Below are positions 1-10,612 of a DNA stretch of 64,000 nt, piece by piece. Every line of letters begins with the position of its first letter. Position 1 is the first letter of the stretch. The notes under the pieces were generated by a model. The model worked only from the letters and a program-made list of their open reading frames with translations, was not told where the DNA came from and ran no database searches. The position numbers were made by a program, and so were the translations under genes. The DNA comes from Stercorarius parasiticus (Eukaryota > Chordata > Aves > Charadriiformes > Stercorariidae): the NCBI GenBank assembly GCA_013396915.1, contig VWZL01000877.1, forward strand, positions 753,296 through 817,295, read 5' to 3'.

Positions 1-299
1 TCTCCACTAGCCCTATGAATTTTAAAACCATCTGGCAAAATCAATGATGTACATCTACCAGCATAATTTTTGCTCTATTTGGTTTAGCTCGTTTCCACAA
101 AGATATTAAATCTCTTTCACGATCATCTCTCTTCACTGATGAATATTTTTCCACAGTAAATCATTAATTCTCAGTTGCACACACTTCCAGACTCCTCTCG
201 GACATGTTCTATTGGCTGGATTGGGATTTTTCCTTATATTTCAGTCCTGAGCTTTAGGATCATTAAAGGTTTCCAGTGACCACAAGATGCTTTTTTTTT
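1..299. other. Unannotated left edge
   Basis: I see no gene, splice-flanked exon or recognisable repeat here. It lies just beyond the proposed distal poly(A) site of AQP4, so it is probably intergenic DNA downstream of that gene. Confidence 0.4.
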
Positions 300-3200
300 T
301 TAATTTTAACAGAAAATTTATTTGCAACAGTAGTGTGAGATACAGTAGAATACAAGTGGGAACCAGATAATCATGTATTATTTTATAGTGTATTTTTCAG
401 TAGATTATTGCAAATGTTACATATGGAAACTTCAAGTCCTATAACATTAGTTCTGATGTCACGGTGACTAAGCATTTCAACAATAAGCAGTCTTGTGGAA
501 AAATCCATGTACGTTGTTTGCTTTACCTCATTTGTCCCAAATTACAGACTGCAACAGCACGATTTAGATCATATAAGTGGATAACAAATAGTTCAGTCTA
601 TATTTGCATCTTGTCTATTTAGTAAGTCCTTGAAGAAACTCAGACACGCGCAGGTTGATTAGAGATACAAAAAATTGTGCATGGTGTTTTCATCTCTCAC
701 CTTGGAAAGAAAGGTTCACAATGTAAACTCTCACATATTTTATTTAGATTAAAAATATTGGATGGTGTATAATATCCTGAATGTGTTACACAGACTGCAG
801 AAAAAATGTTGCAGAGCACAGCAGCAAATGCTCTGCCACCAAGCACTAGAAAGGTGGAAAGACGAAGGCTATCTAGCTTTCTGAGCAGATACTGTGGCAA
901 TTACTAATGATCAGAAATAAAACACATTTTGAAAAGCTCATATGCAAATACACATGACATTTCCAAACACTGCATGAGATGGGTCTCGGTCCTGCTTCCA
1001 CTGAATGAATGAAAGACACAGCTCCCCATACTTCAACAGGAGAAGGGTTATGATGACAACTCAGATGCTGCAGGGTTTCTTTTTTTTTTTTTCCTGAGAA
1101 TAGCTAGAATTTGGCTGATAAACTCCTCAGAGTTCACACAACCCAAAAGGCATTTGTGTGCCTCAGTGTAACCACCCTTAGCTTCCATCCATCCCTTCTT
1201 TTCTGAAACCCAGTGATTAAATCTTTTGAATGTGTTTGTTACAGTGCAAATATAGCATTGGAAACAATCGTGCCATCATGGAGGAGTGAGAGACTCATTC
1301 GTGTATTTTTTTAGGACCCCAGAATGATGATGCGCCTGGCAGACTTCCTGTGATATGCATTCACTGTTATGAACAAAAGACATTTACCATTTCCCACCCC
1401 AACCAAGAAATACTTGAAGAGGACACCAAGTTATGTTATGAGGTGCAATTTAGAGCTGAAGGTCCTTAGAACATAAATCTCACCCAAACAGTATTAAAGT
1501 ACATATTTTAAAATCATATTAAAGCAAAAGTATTTCCAATCCATAAAAAGGTCACACCAGTCAATTATTTAACCAAATGTGACTCTTGTACAGTGATGAT
1601 ACCACTGCAAAACAACCAGGAGAAACACATATCCCTGCAGGTCAAAGCTAAATCAAGTCCTAAGGGATGCGGAAGAGTGACGTTCCCTTACACGAATGGT
1701 GATCTCTTGCAGCAGGGCAGAACCATCTGTTATGACGGCCACTCCTAAGGATTTACTTCAGGGTGGGTCATAAACCTCAAGTTGAACGCATGTCCTTCCA
1801 GAATTAAGTATCTTGCTGAAAGACGCTGATTTTGGGAAATACACAGTGAAGCACATGAGAGAAGCCATCAGGCCCCCCAAAAGCTTAGGATCATTTCCAC
1901 TGTAGTCAATGACAAACTCCTCCATGAGTCTCTTTCTGTGGGAGCAGGAGCAGACTTATCTTGCTTTCCTACTAATGTCCTATGCCATGGCAACATTCTT
2001 TACTGTCTAGTGGTTTCTATTTCACCTTCCCTTCTTTTCCCTAATCTTCTCAGAAGCCTCAGTACCTTATCTCTGATACTCTCCAAGCAAGGAGTTCTCC
2101 TGGGACTGGTTCTGAGTGTTTCCCACACTTCATTAATACAGAGTGTTTCAAGGAAAAAAGTCCTCCTAACTGAGGTGGCTGGTGCTGTGCTTGTGTTATG
2201 CTCACCTCGGCAAGAGAATCAGGCTGCATGAGGAAAATACCCAGCAAGCCATTTGTATAAAGGACCCTTAAGCATAAAACAAATCACAGCTTCTTATTTA
2301 AATAACACAGTACCATGCAAAATTCACAAATCAAGAGCTTCTAAGGAGTGTCTTTAAACACAAAAATGCAAAGCTTCGCTTAAAATTCCACCAGTGCTAT
2401 GTGTATTACTCTTTATTTTACCTAAGCCATGCAAAAGGTCTAATCAAAGTGTCCCTTTAACAAATACAGCATTTGAAGAAAAAAAAAAAAGAAGGAAAAA
2501 AAGCCGGAACAAATGTCGAGATCAAAAAAAACCAACCAAACCACAAGTTTTGATCTTTCTCATTGAATCTGTTTAGCGTGGTATTTACCCGTCTGAGCAG
2601 AGGTATGCAGGGGACTAAACCACCACACCTCTGTTGTCCTTCCCCAGGAGACTTAGTCCTTTCTGTGGGAAGGAGCCCTTATCTGCTATTCGACATTGTC
2701 CCTTGCCAGTCCCTAACCATGCTCGTGCCCTTGAACCGTGATGCTGCCACTGTGTCGGGGCACAGCTGAGGACAAATATCAGCTGTTTTACTAGTCTCGA
2801 CAGGCAGCCACTGCTGTGATGTTGCAACAAGTATGTGACGGGGACTGTGCCTGGCAGTAGGGCTCACACCTCAGGAGTGGGGCTGTTGTTGGGTCACCTA
2901 AGGAAGTCCTGTCCCACACCCACGTGTGCCACGTGTGGTGCCGGGGGGGTGCAGGGGAGAGAGCGTGGTCCAGCTGCAAAGGCATGGAGGAGTCATGAGT
3001 CTCATGCTCCATGCAAGGAGCTTGTGACACACTCTAGCAGAGTTTAAGACAAGAAAAGCGTGAAACTAAGAAAATTAGTATGGCAGGACGTGCTGGGAGT
3101 TGGGGTAGTAGAATTGCCTTTGGATCATAGTGCACAGATTTGAGTGTAGCAGTGGTTTATTATCTCATTAGAAACGTCTAATTCCCTGTAATAAAGATTG

Positions 3201-4777
3201 CATGTAGAGTATGTCAAAGAGCAGACAAGGCTATTACAGCCCACAGCCAGGACTAATGCTTTTTTTCCCCTCTTATTGCTAAATAGGCAGGAGTAGCTTT
3301 TCAATTTCAAAATAAAAACCATACAATTGCAGTAATAATACCATGCTCGTGACTGCTCTGCAGCTGCATATTGTAAAACTCAAAGACACTGATCAGAAAC
3401 AAAAGCAGTAAAACTCAGTAACAGCTTTACAGAAATGTTCTGCTGGGGTGAGTACGTCTGTCAAAATACTTGTATAAGGGAACGATTGATTACTGAACAT
3501 ATTTCATGTTCCTTTCCCCCTAAAAAACCCTGCAAGTGCTTGCATCTTTTCCTAACAACAGATAAAGAAACCTTTGCCAGAGGTGTAATTAAGACCATAT
3601 GAACAGTGGAACAAGCACGAATCCTGTTCAAATAGTTAGGCATCGGTTACAACAAAAAGTTGTATTTTTATCATCTGTTATAAAAAAAATATTTCCCAAT
3701 CAGTATTTCAATACAGGTAAAAGTTAAAAACCCTCTACGTTACTAATAAATTAAAAAACCCATATCTCCAACCATCTTGTAAGAAAGTAGGTAAGTAATT
3801 TAAACCCTTAGTTTACATAAATTAGCACAGAAATGTGTCTTTGAACAAGTGCACTGAAAACAGATATGCCTTCTTTTCTTCTGATATCTTTTATTTGAGT
3901 TATTAAGTAACAGGAAAGCCTTTATATTCTTTGCATGACCTTCAGAGTCTGCTTACACTAAATGGTCAATAGTCAAACCCCAGGAGAATGTTTCACCAGA
4001 TAGACAATGACAAGAGGGAGCAAGAAGTACAGTTAAATGCTTTGCAGCCTTATTACAGTTCAACATTCAGTTTCAGTGTATTTACTCCCGCGAAGGGATG
4101 AAGGTATTACATTTATACTGCAAATCACATGAGTAAAATGTGATGGGTTGATAGAATTTTTATATATATATTTTTTAAACCTATTAAAGTATCATTTTTT
4201 CAGAGGTAGTTTGCAAGGCAATAGTGATGTACACGAATGGAAACAATACTCCTTTGCTTGACTGTGGATAAAACTCTTAAATACTGTTGGTGCTGTCCCT
4301 GAACCTCGTTTAATGGGTAAGATGTTCTAATCGGAGCTGACAACAGCCAATTAAGTGTCAGAAGAACAATCTGATAAGTAGGTCTTTATGTCTATAGGCA
4401 TTTCCTGGTATGTCTTAACTGTCAATCTGAATGTTAAACATCTCTATCTTTATCTCATTATTGACTGATTTATTAAAGGAGAATGCTTTCATCTCTTTTT
4501 TTTATTTTTTGATTTTGGGGTTGCTCCAGAAAGAAGGAAAGGAAAATACTAGGAACAACTCTCAATTTGGAATAACAGAAGGGGAATACTAATTATAGCA
4601 AAGGCCTAATCTTCCAACTGTGCTGGTGTATGGTTTGGTGACACCACTACCACGCACACCATACCTTCTGAGAAATGGTAGACACTCAGTTTAGAGGAGA
4701 TCTGTTTCTTTAATAGGTGGAAGGATATCTGTGGACGTGCTAGCAGGCTGCTCTCTGCTTTCAGTGCTTCTTGCTAG
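300..4777 (-). other. AQP4: Probable AQP4 3' untranslated region
   Basis: This stretch follows the AQP4 stop codon directly on the minus strand and has no long open frame or convincing splice pair. It is AT-rich, as long vertebrate 3'UTRs often are. Several minus-strand AATAAA hexamers occur (for example at 4,469-4,474, 3,890-3,895 and 317-322). The one at 317-322 is the best distal candidate: it is followed by an A-rich stretch and then a GT-rich patch about 30 bases on. A UTR of about 4.4 kb would resemble the long 3'UTR known for mammalian AQP4. The exact end is inferred, and shorter forms ending near 4,470 are possible. Confidence 0.45.
317..322 (-). terminator. AQP4: Candidate distal poly(A) signal of AQP4
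   Basis: A minus-strand AATAAA hexamer is followed by an A/T-rich cleavage zone and a TTGTGG-containing patch. Its distance from the stop codon fits the long mammalian-type AQP4 3'UTR. No transcript evidence is available, so the choice among several hexamers is tentative. Confidence 0.35.
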
Positions 4778-5056
4778 TCATACAGAAGACAACACCTCGC
4801 TGGATGGATCTCTTCCCTTCTTGTCCTCACCCCTGTCAATATCAATCACATGAACTATGCCAGGCTTCAGGATCAGGTCATCGGTCTCTACGTGGCTCCT
4901 GTTGTCATCCACCTCGATGTACTTCCCTTTGGACGGCTGGGTAGCCTTACTGAAGACATCTTTAAAACGGCGCTTGAGTTCAACGTCTGGGCAATAGACG
5001 TACTCATAAAGAGCACCAGCAAGGACTGCTCCTATTATTGGTCCCACCCAATACAC
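4778..5056 (-). CDS. AQP4: AQP4 last coding exon (TM6 and C-terminal tail)
   Basis: This exon encodes residues 210-301 of the M23 isoform and the stop codon. The acceptor is a canonical TTTTTGCAG just before GTG TAT TGG. The protein starts with VYWVGPIIGAVLAG, the last transmembrane helix, and continues into the cytosolic tail. It ends in VLSSV, whose final SSV is the known PDZ ligand that binds alpha-syntrophin and anchors the channel in astrocyte end-feet. The tail segments VETDDLILKPG and VHVIDIDRGE are near-identical to the mammalian protein as I know it. Frame and phase join exactly to exon 4. The intron upstream is about 1.9 kb. I see no frameshift or premature stop. The assignment is certain from family similarity. 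Confidence 0.97.
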   Translation of the reverse strand: MYWVGPIIGAVLAGALYEYVYCPDVELKRRFKDVFSKATQPSKGKYIEVDDNRSHVETDDLILKPGIVHVIDIDRGEDKKGRDPSSEVLSSV

Positions 5057-6972
5057 CTGCAAAAAGAGGTGGAAAAGAGATGGGCATTAAGCTCTAGAGC
5101 AAATGAAAAAGCCACGGTATCAAGAGAAAAGCATGTTACTACAGACTTCACTCAGATAACTTTCTGCAAAATATCCTGGCCCAACCATTCAAACTGACTC
5201 TCCAGAAATGCACGGTCACATAGTTCCCTGGCTTTCATGAACTGGGATGAAATACGCCATCATACCAGTTTATGTGACAGAGAAGTGTAACTACCATAGA
5301 TGGTGACCGGGAGCTCTGCAATTAAGTGACTGCTCTAAAAATCACATATGAAATTGGTCAAAAGGCAGTCTCTTAGGCAGTTAATGGCATTAGTCCTAGG
5401 TCACCCTTTTGTTCTTCCAAGAGGCCTTCTCTAAATTTGCATCACTTATTGCCAACTGTAGATAACCTATACGGAGTGTTTGCAAGATGACACACAAAAT
5501 AAACATCAGTGCAGAGAACCGATTTCCTTTTTGCATTTTCACCCAAGGCGAGAATGAAATTTTAAGGAAACAACACCTTTCCTAGTGTATACGCAAACAA
5601 TTCTACTTCAGAATTTCAGACTCACATTTCCAAAATAATCCAAATTTGGCTTCTGATCCTGCAGAATCCAACAGGCAGTCAGCTACCTGATTATCTAATT
5701 TGAATAAGCAAATACAATCGACAGACACAACTTTGTAGGGTACCTATCTATTTCTGCGTGATGGGCAGCAGTTCTATAACATTAGTAAGTGCAGAAGCCC
5801 ATGTCAATGGTATGCCAATGTCACTGCACTGGAGGAGGAGAAAAGGCCATCTTTCCAAGTGACCAGGACAGTAGCTAAGCTTTTCCTACAAGTTTCTCCA
5901 TGCTACATTTGTTTACTGTTTACAGCTTTAGTTATAAGTTACAGGCTCCCTCAGAGTATGGATAATTAATCATGTGAAAAACTACAGCAGTTTTTCGTAT
6001 GAACAAGCCATTCACTGATAACTGGGTAAATCTGCCTCAATAGGATAACTCTTGGGAACAAAGCTACACATGGTATCGTGTTTGCAGAATTGGAGCCTTA
6101 GGGCCTGAAGACAACGCTATTTCTGTTACTAGCTGCAGCGGGAGCGATGTGGGCTTCATACTTCAAAAATCAAGAAAATCCTTATATGCACTGTAACATG
6201 CAGCTCTTACAGTTAGCATTGAAAGCGTCCCTAGAAGTGCTTTCCCTGTCTTTAATTAGGTGAGGCTGAGCTGCAATCCATCTCTCCCTTATAAAATGTG
6301 AATTTGTTTTTAATAAGTTTAATAGTGGGATGCTATAGAAAAATGACTGCATCATTCACAAGCTGTTTACCAAATTGTTTCCTGCGCAAATGCTCCTAGT
6401 TAAGCTGACGCTTTCAAATTGAAGCAGGTAACATCTGGTCTGGTCTGCAAAGACCAGACTGCAACCCCTTCATCTCTCACTGCGGGCATTTGCCGAGGCA
6501 GGTTCTCCCCCGGGAACCAGATCACAGAGGGTCCCTGCTCTCATTTTATATGTCTGCCCCAATTTGCCGCAGAACCAGGTGCAACGTGAAGCCGATGGAA
6601 TTACTTCCATAACTTCTCATCAGCGTGGCCGGGGAGTTTGCAATCTGCCTCGGAGGATTTTTCTTTCCAGCAGTTCAATTCTTTCAGTCTCGCTGCATTG
6701 CTCTTTTTGTTTTGAGCTTTTTGTACTATTTCCTTTCTACCCCAGCTACTACCTCCACAAAATGGCCCCTGGACAGCAAGACGCTATTCCAGCCCACCGC
6801 AGTCCTGGGTGAGGAGCTTAATTATACCAAAGCTTGTGGCAGGTCAGCGCCTGTCTCCCTCAGTGATGGTCTCTATGGGATGTAGTGGGATAGATAACTA
6901 AAAGCAAAATGATGTATGAAAAATCCTGATAGCTGTTTGTCGCTATGGCGAAGGAAGCATGAAAGCAGTTAC
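5057..6972 (-). other. AQP4: AQP4 intron between the last two coding exons
   Basis: The intron is bounded by donor GTAACT at the end of the NPA2 exon and acceptor TTTTTGCAG before the last exon. No repeat, RNA gene or additional exon was recognised inside. Two short overlapping plus-strand frames near 6,560-6,885 look like chance. Confidence 0.85.
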
Positions 6973-7053
6973 CCATTGGTTTTCCCATCTCCCCATGATG
7001 ACGGCAGGTCCGAATGATCGAGCTGGGTTCATACTGGCACCAGTGTAATTGAT
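6973..7053 (-). CDS. AQP4: AQP4 exon with the second NPA motif
   Basis: This 81-base exon encodes 27 residues (183-209 in M23 numbering), the same length as the mammalian exon. It is bounded by acceptor TCTGTGCTTCAG and donor TGG|GTAACT. It carries [11 protein letters not shown]: the second NPA box (N191-P192-A193) and Arg194, the arginine of the aromatic/arginine selectivity filter. These residues form half of the water pore and block proton passage. The exon ends MGRWENQW, where human has an asparagine at the arginine position; the change lies in an extracellular loop. An NYT sequon at 184-186 is present, as in mammals. Too short to be seen as a stand-alone open frame. Confidence 0.96.
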
Positions 7054-7423
7054 CTGAAGCACAGACAAAATGTTACCTGTTATTAAAGTCATGAAGGTAG
7101 TTATTCAGTTTCTGCTGGTCCTTGTGCTATGGGGACACCCTGGCTTTGCATGGCTTCTAATCTGGACAGCGAGTATTGTCACTCTCCTGAGTCTTATCAC
7201 AAAATTAACAAAGTCATCACATAAACGGGCAGAAAAGCTCTGATGCAACACCCTACCCAAGTGGACCCTCCTGCTACTCCGAAGAGTTTTGGCATGGATC
7301 CATAAAGAATATAGCAGCTATATAGCTACAGCAGCCATAAAGGCCATGGAAGTTTCCATTTACTTCTGAAGTAGTCATAAAGGGACAAGGGGTCTATTTT
7401 TTAAAGAGAAGCCATTAACTTAC
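7054..7423 (-). other. AQP4: AQP4 intron (about 370 bases)
   Basis: The intron runs from donor GCT|GTAAGT, a near-perfect consensus, to acceptor GTGCTTCAG|ATC, both in phase 0. No other feature was recognised. Confidence 0.9.
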
Positions 7424-7588
7424 AGCAAATAAATGTCCAATTGCAACAGAAAATCCAATTGCTAAAGCTACTGAACCAGTGACATCACTTCGTTTTGAAT
7501 CACAGCTGGCAAAAATAGTAAAAACCAGCTGGAATGTAATTATCAACTCCACCAGGAGTCCATGGCCAGCGGAAAGATCTCCGTGTAC
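7424..7588 (-). CDS. AQP4: AQP4 exon encoding TM4-TM5
   Basis: This 165-base exon encodes 55 residues (128-182, M23 numbering). The acceptor is TTCCCTTCTTCCAG and the donor GCT|GTAAGT. It starts VHGDLSAGHG in extracellular loop C and runs through two membrane helices, LLVELIITFQLVFTIF and ALAIGFSVAIGHLFA. His179 of the selectivity filter (human His201), Cys156 (human Cys178, the mercury site) and the cytosolic SKRSD serine (human Ser180) are all present. Loop C has HGDL where human has HGNLT, so the human asparagine sequon in that loop is absent. Phase and length match the mammalian exon exactly. Confidence 0.97.
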
Positions 7589-8525
7589 CTGGAAGAAGGG
7601 AAAGAAACACCGGAGATGAAGCAAAGGTGATTTTGTATGTGGTAGCTTTCTGATTTACGTTAATTGTATTTCAATGAAAGGTATTTCTAAATGGTACATG
7701 GTGAAAGTATACAACAATGAACTTTTGGAGGTTCAGATTCTCCCCCAAACACCCTTTTCTCCCTTTTTTTTTTTAATTAAATTTTAAATTTTTTTTATTT
7801 TATTTTGAGAGCCATGGAAAATTACTGCTGGACTGAGAACAGAAAGCTCAACAGTAACTCTCAACAAGAACTTCAAAAGTTAGACTGCAGAAGAATAGTT
7901 TATTTTTACACAGGGATTTGCAAATGCTGCACTTCCCCTTCACCATTTTTTTTTCTTGGGAGCACTGTAATTTACTATTCAATTATAAATTCATTAATTA
8001 GTCCTGACTTAATTAATTTAAATTTCAATTAAAAATTAAGCAGTGTGCGGCTCAAGTGCATTTTTAATAAGTCCTGCAACAGGGCTAACTGATGGCATTC
8101 CTTATTAGTTTAGAACAAAGCTGAAATCTAAGCCATAATCTATTTCAAAAGTATGTCATTTTAAATTGATGTTTTTTCAATCCCCATCATAATGGCATAG
8201 AATTAATTTCCCCCTCCCCAACCCATATAAAAATGGCATTTCACGCATCTATTATTCAAATTGTGTATGTAAATTAACATTACCTGCTGTCATCAGATTT
8301 GGGGAAGTTCTAGGAAAAGAGAACTTCTATTAAAAGAACAGCTATAGACATTACGCTGCATAAACCTATCCTAAGGAGAGCTTTAAGCCCTGTCTAGATG
8401 TCGTAAATAAACAAGCAAGCTCTTAAAAAATCTCTACTTGAGCTCTCTTTATTCTGCGTGACACTGATTATGTTTTCTTAGGCGCTAAGCTAGTCTAGTT
8501 CAAGAGTCAGAGGAGATGTGATTAC
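7589..8525 (-). other. AQP4: AQP4 intron with an AT-rich block
   Basis: The intron runs between donor GCG|GTAATC and acceptor CTTCTTCCAG. From about 7,950 to 8,040 it holds a dense AT-rich block with several TTAATTA-like cores, described as a finding. No coding potential was recognised; the short plus-strand frame at 7,805-8,032 appears to be chance. Confidence 0.85.
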
Positions 8526-8940
8526 CGCAGTGACTCCCAGGCCTCCTACCACGCTTGGTGGTGTGACGAGGTAAAGGATGCCTGCGCCCACGATGGCCCC
8601 CAGGCACTGGGCAAGAATGTAGAAGACGGACTTGGCGAGGCTGATCTTTCTCGTGCAGACCATTGCCACGGTCACAGCAGGGTTAATGTGGCCTCCACTG
8701 ATGTGTCCAAAGCACTGCACCATGGTTGCAATGCTGAGTCCAAAGCAGAGGGAGATAAGGACCATGTCTACAGGCAGGGGTTTCTCTGCTCCACCCCAAT
8801 TGATCGTGGAGCCGAGGCTCAGGAGCACAAAAATGAGCATGGCCAAAAATTCTGCCGAAACGGCTTTCCAGAAGGGCTGTGTCCAGACTCCTTTAAACGC
8901 CACCATGATGCTCTCAAGCTTACAGAGACGTCCACACTTA
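8526..8940 (-). CDS. AQP4: AQP4 exon with M23 start, TM1-TM3 and first NPA
   Basis: The first large coding exon of the aquaporin-4 water channel. ATG at 8,904-8,906 starts the M23 isoform in a good Kozak context (A at -3, G at +4) and gives 127 residues here. MVAFKGVWTQ is followed by helix AEFLAMLIFVLLSLGS, Phe55 of the selectivity filter (LCFGLSIA), and GGHINPAVTV with the first NPA box at 75-77. RKIS89 matches the human Ser111 phosphosite. The donor is GCG|GTAATC. Upstream of M23 the frame stays open to acceptor CCTTTTCAG and reads KCGRLCKLESI, equivalent to the N-terminal extension of the long M1 isoform, with two cysteines matching human palmitoylated Cys13 and Cys17. The exon begins in phase 2 (a final T of a split codon), which fits the mammalian M1 exon ending in GG. 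Together the four exons make a 301-residue M23 protein, as in human. Confidence 0.97.
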
Positions 8941-9672
8941 CTGAAAAGGAAAACACAGCTTCATCAGAAGTCACCAAATAAGCCTTATGCTCTCCTGTCA
9001 GGGAGCTGCTATCCAGCAGACCTTGGAGAGAAGGTGTCAATGCTGAGTATCCTTGGGCTGGGACAACCACCAACTGCACTCTCAGAGCAGACTGCCCTTA
9101 AAACATTACCAGTGTCTGAGTGTCTGCGGGACACAGGGTAATTAATCACCCCTTGTGAGAAGTCTGTCTGTGCAGCTTCAGTTCACAAAAAGCAACCTCT
9201 GTATCTTTTGAAATAGTCAGCAGAGGCTGACCTCTGCCTGACTTAAGAGTCTGTACAGCCCTACCGCTTCCAGGGGCCTGTTGACCATCATGTTCATTAC
9301 ATCAGTAGGTATCGTCTTTTTCTAAGCAAATCTGTACTTTTCACAAAGCAGGTACGATCAGTCAATAAAAACCCAACATCTTAGTCAAACCCTAGCGGGT
9401 TTGATAACAGTATAGTATTGGGAGGTTGTCCTGGGAGCTATAAGAGAAAGTCTATTTGTTTGAACACTCACACAGACCAATATTTCAATTTATAATTATG
9501 TAAAGAGAAGTTTCTTCACTATGGATGTGGAGTAAAAATTGAATTCAGACAGGAGAATAGATGCAACCCTAAATCCTGACCTTTAAGTCAATCACACAAT
9601 CAATAAAGCGCTTTCTTTTTGGCTATGGGTGCTGAGTAAGCTGTGGAATAGAGCAGTATTTTCCGTATGTGT

Positions 9673-9710
9673 GGTGTGTAGAACTCTGTGTGGCGTGTAG
9701 AACTCTGTGT
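9673..9710. repeat. 19-base tandem duplication
   Basis: Two adjacent 19-base units (9,673-9,691 and 9,692-9,710) share the core GTGTAGAACTCTGTGT and differ at one position. It is a short local duplication in AQP4 upstream sequence with no evident function. Confidence 0.85.
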
Positions 9711-10239
9711 GGCAAAGAAAGAAGTGTCTTGATTTTCCTCTCTGTCTGGAGATTCTATTTATTAGTCTACACTGCCTTCCTGATGAGTTACAATTTTGCT
9801 AGATGTTCAGATACCTATGAAAGTGGGTCACCAAAGAAAAGTTATTTGTGGTATTAATAAATTAGGAGAATAAGCCAAAAGGGAAGCATTTTAATGAGTT
9901 TCTAAGGAATGCTAACAAGATTCTTCCCTAAAAACAAAAGCAAAAATCCTCCAACCCCTCCAAAAAGTAGAAAACAAAAGCAAGAATATTCAGCTGCTAC
10001 ATTTGCGAACAGAATTTCAAGTGGAAGATGGATGAATTTATGCTCAGTTATCTAAGGTAACTGAGATACAATGCATATTTAATACCACTTACATCAGAAA
10101 GACGCATAAAAGGCACGTCTGCCCTTTTCAAGTTATTGCAAGAGGAATGGCCCATGAATTTCTTAACAGCTGCAGTGAGTTAGAGAAAGGCAATTTAATC
10201 CTGTGACTGGAGCAAATAATTTGTTTCCCTGTCTCATTT

Positions 10240-10365
10240 CTTATGCTAATTTACTGTGTATTTTGGATAGGTCATTTGAACTCCATCTCAGTTCTCTAGA
10301 CTCTCAGATGAGAGCAAGAATTACATTATCTCCTGCAAATGGCTGTTGTAAAGTGCTTGTGAAGT
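10240..10365 (+). repeat. MIR-like SINE relic
   Basis: The order of weakly conserved blocks follows the MIR (CORE-SINE) consensus as I know it: a GTGTATTTTGGATAGGTCAT block, then CTCAGTTCTCTAGA with a following AGATGAG, then ATTATCTCCTGCAAATGGCTGTTGTAAAGTGCTT-like sequence corresponding to the conserved core and the AAGCGCTT tail. Divergence is high, as expected for an old amniote element. A repeat-library alignment would settle it. Confidence 0.6.
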
Positions 10366-10580
10366 GATCCGAGAGACTTGAGCGGGACTTGCTTTGCTAG
10401 AGAAGAATTGAAGACAGAACCTCAAAAGAAAATAAAATCATCCCCCAAATCTTCTGATTTTGGGTCAAACTCAAGACAAACGGAAAGATGTTTTTGTAAG
10501 ATCTCATATTAACAGTCAGTTAATGACCAACTATCAAGACTAGACCTTTTGTTCAAAATGGCCCAAAATCATTGCCTCAC

Positions 10581-10612
10581 CCCAAAGCCGAAGCTCTCAG
10601 GTATTTGGTCAT
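10581..10612 (-). CDS. AQP4: Candidate AQP4 M1 start exon
   Basis: On the minus strand an ATG with A at -3 opens ten codons plus GG and is followed at once by a GTGAGG donor. Ten codons plus GG is exactly the length and phase of the mammalian M1 exon, and joining to the T at 8,940 restores a Gly codon followed by KCGRLC. The predicted peptide MTKYLRASAL does not resemble the mammalian M1 residues, and by my estimate two or three such arrangements would occur by chance in a few kb. It is offered only as a candidate; the real exon could be elsewhere, or lost at the N at 12,894. Confidence 0.2.
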
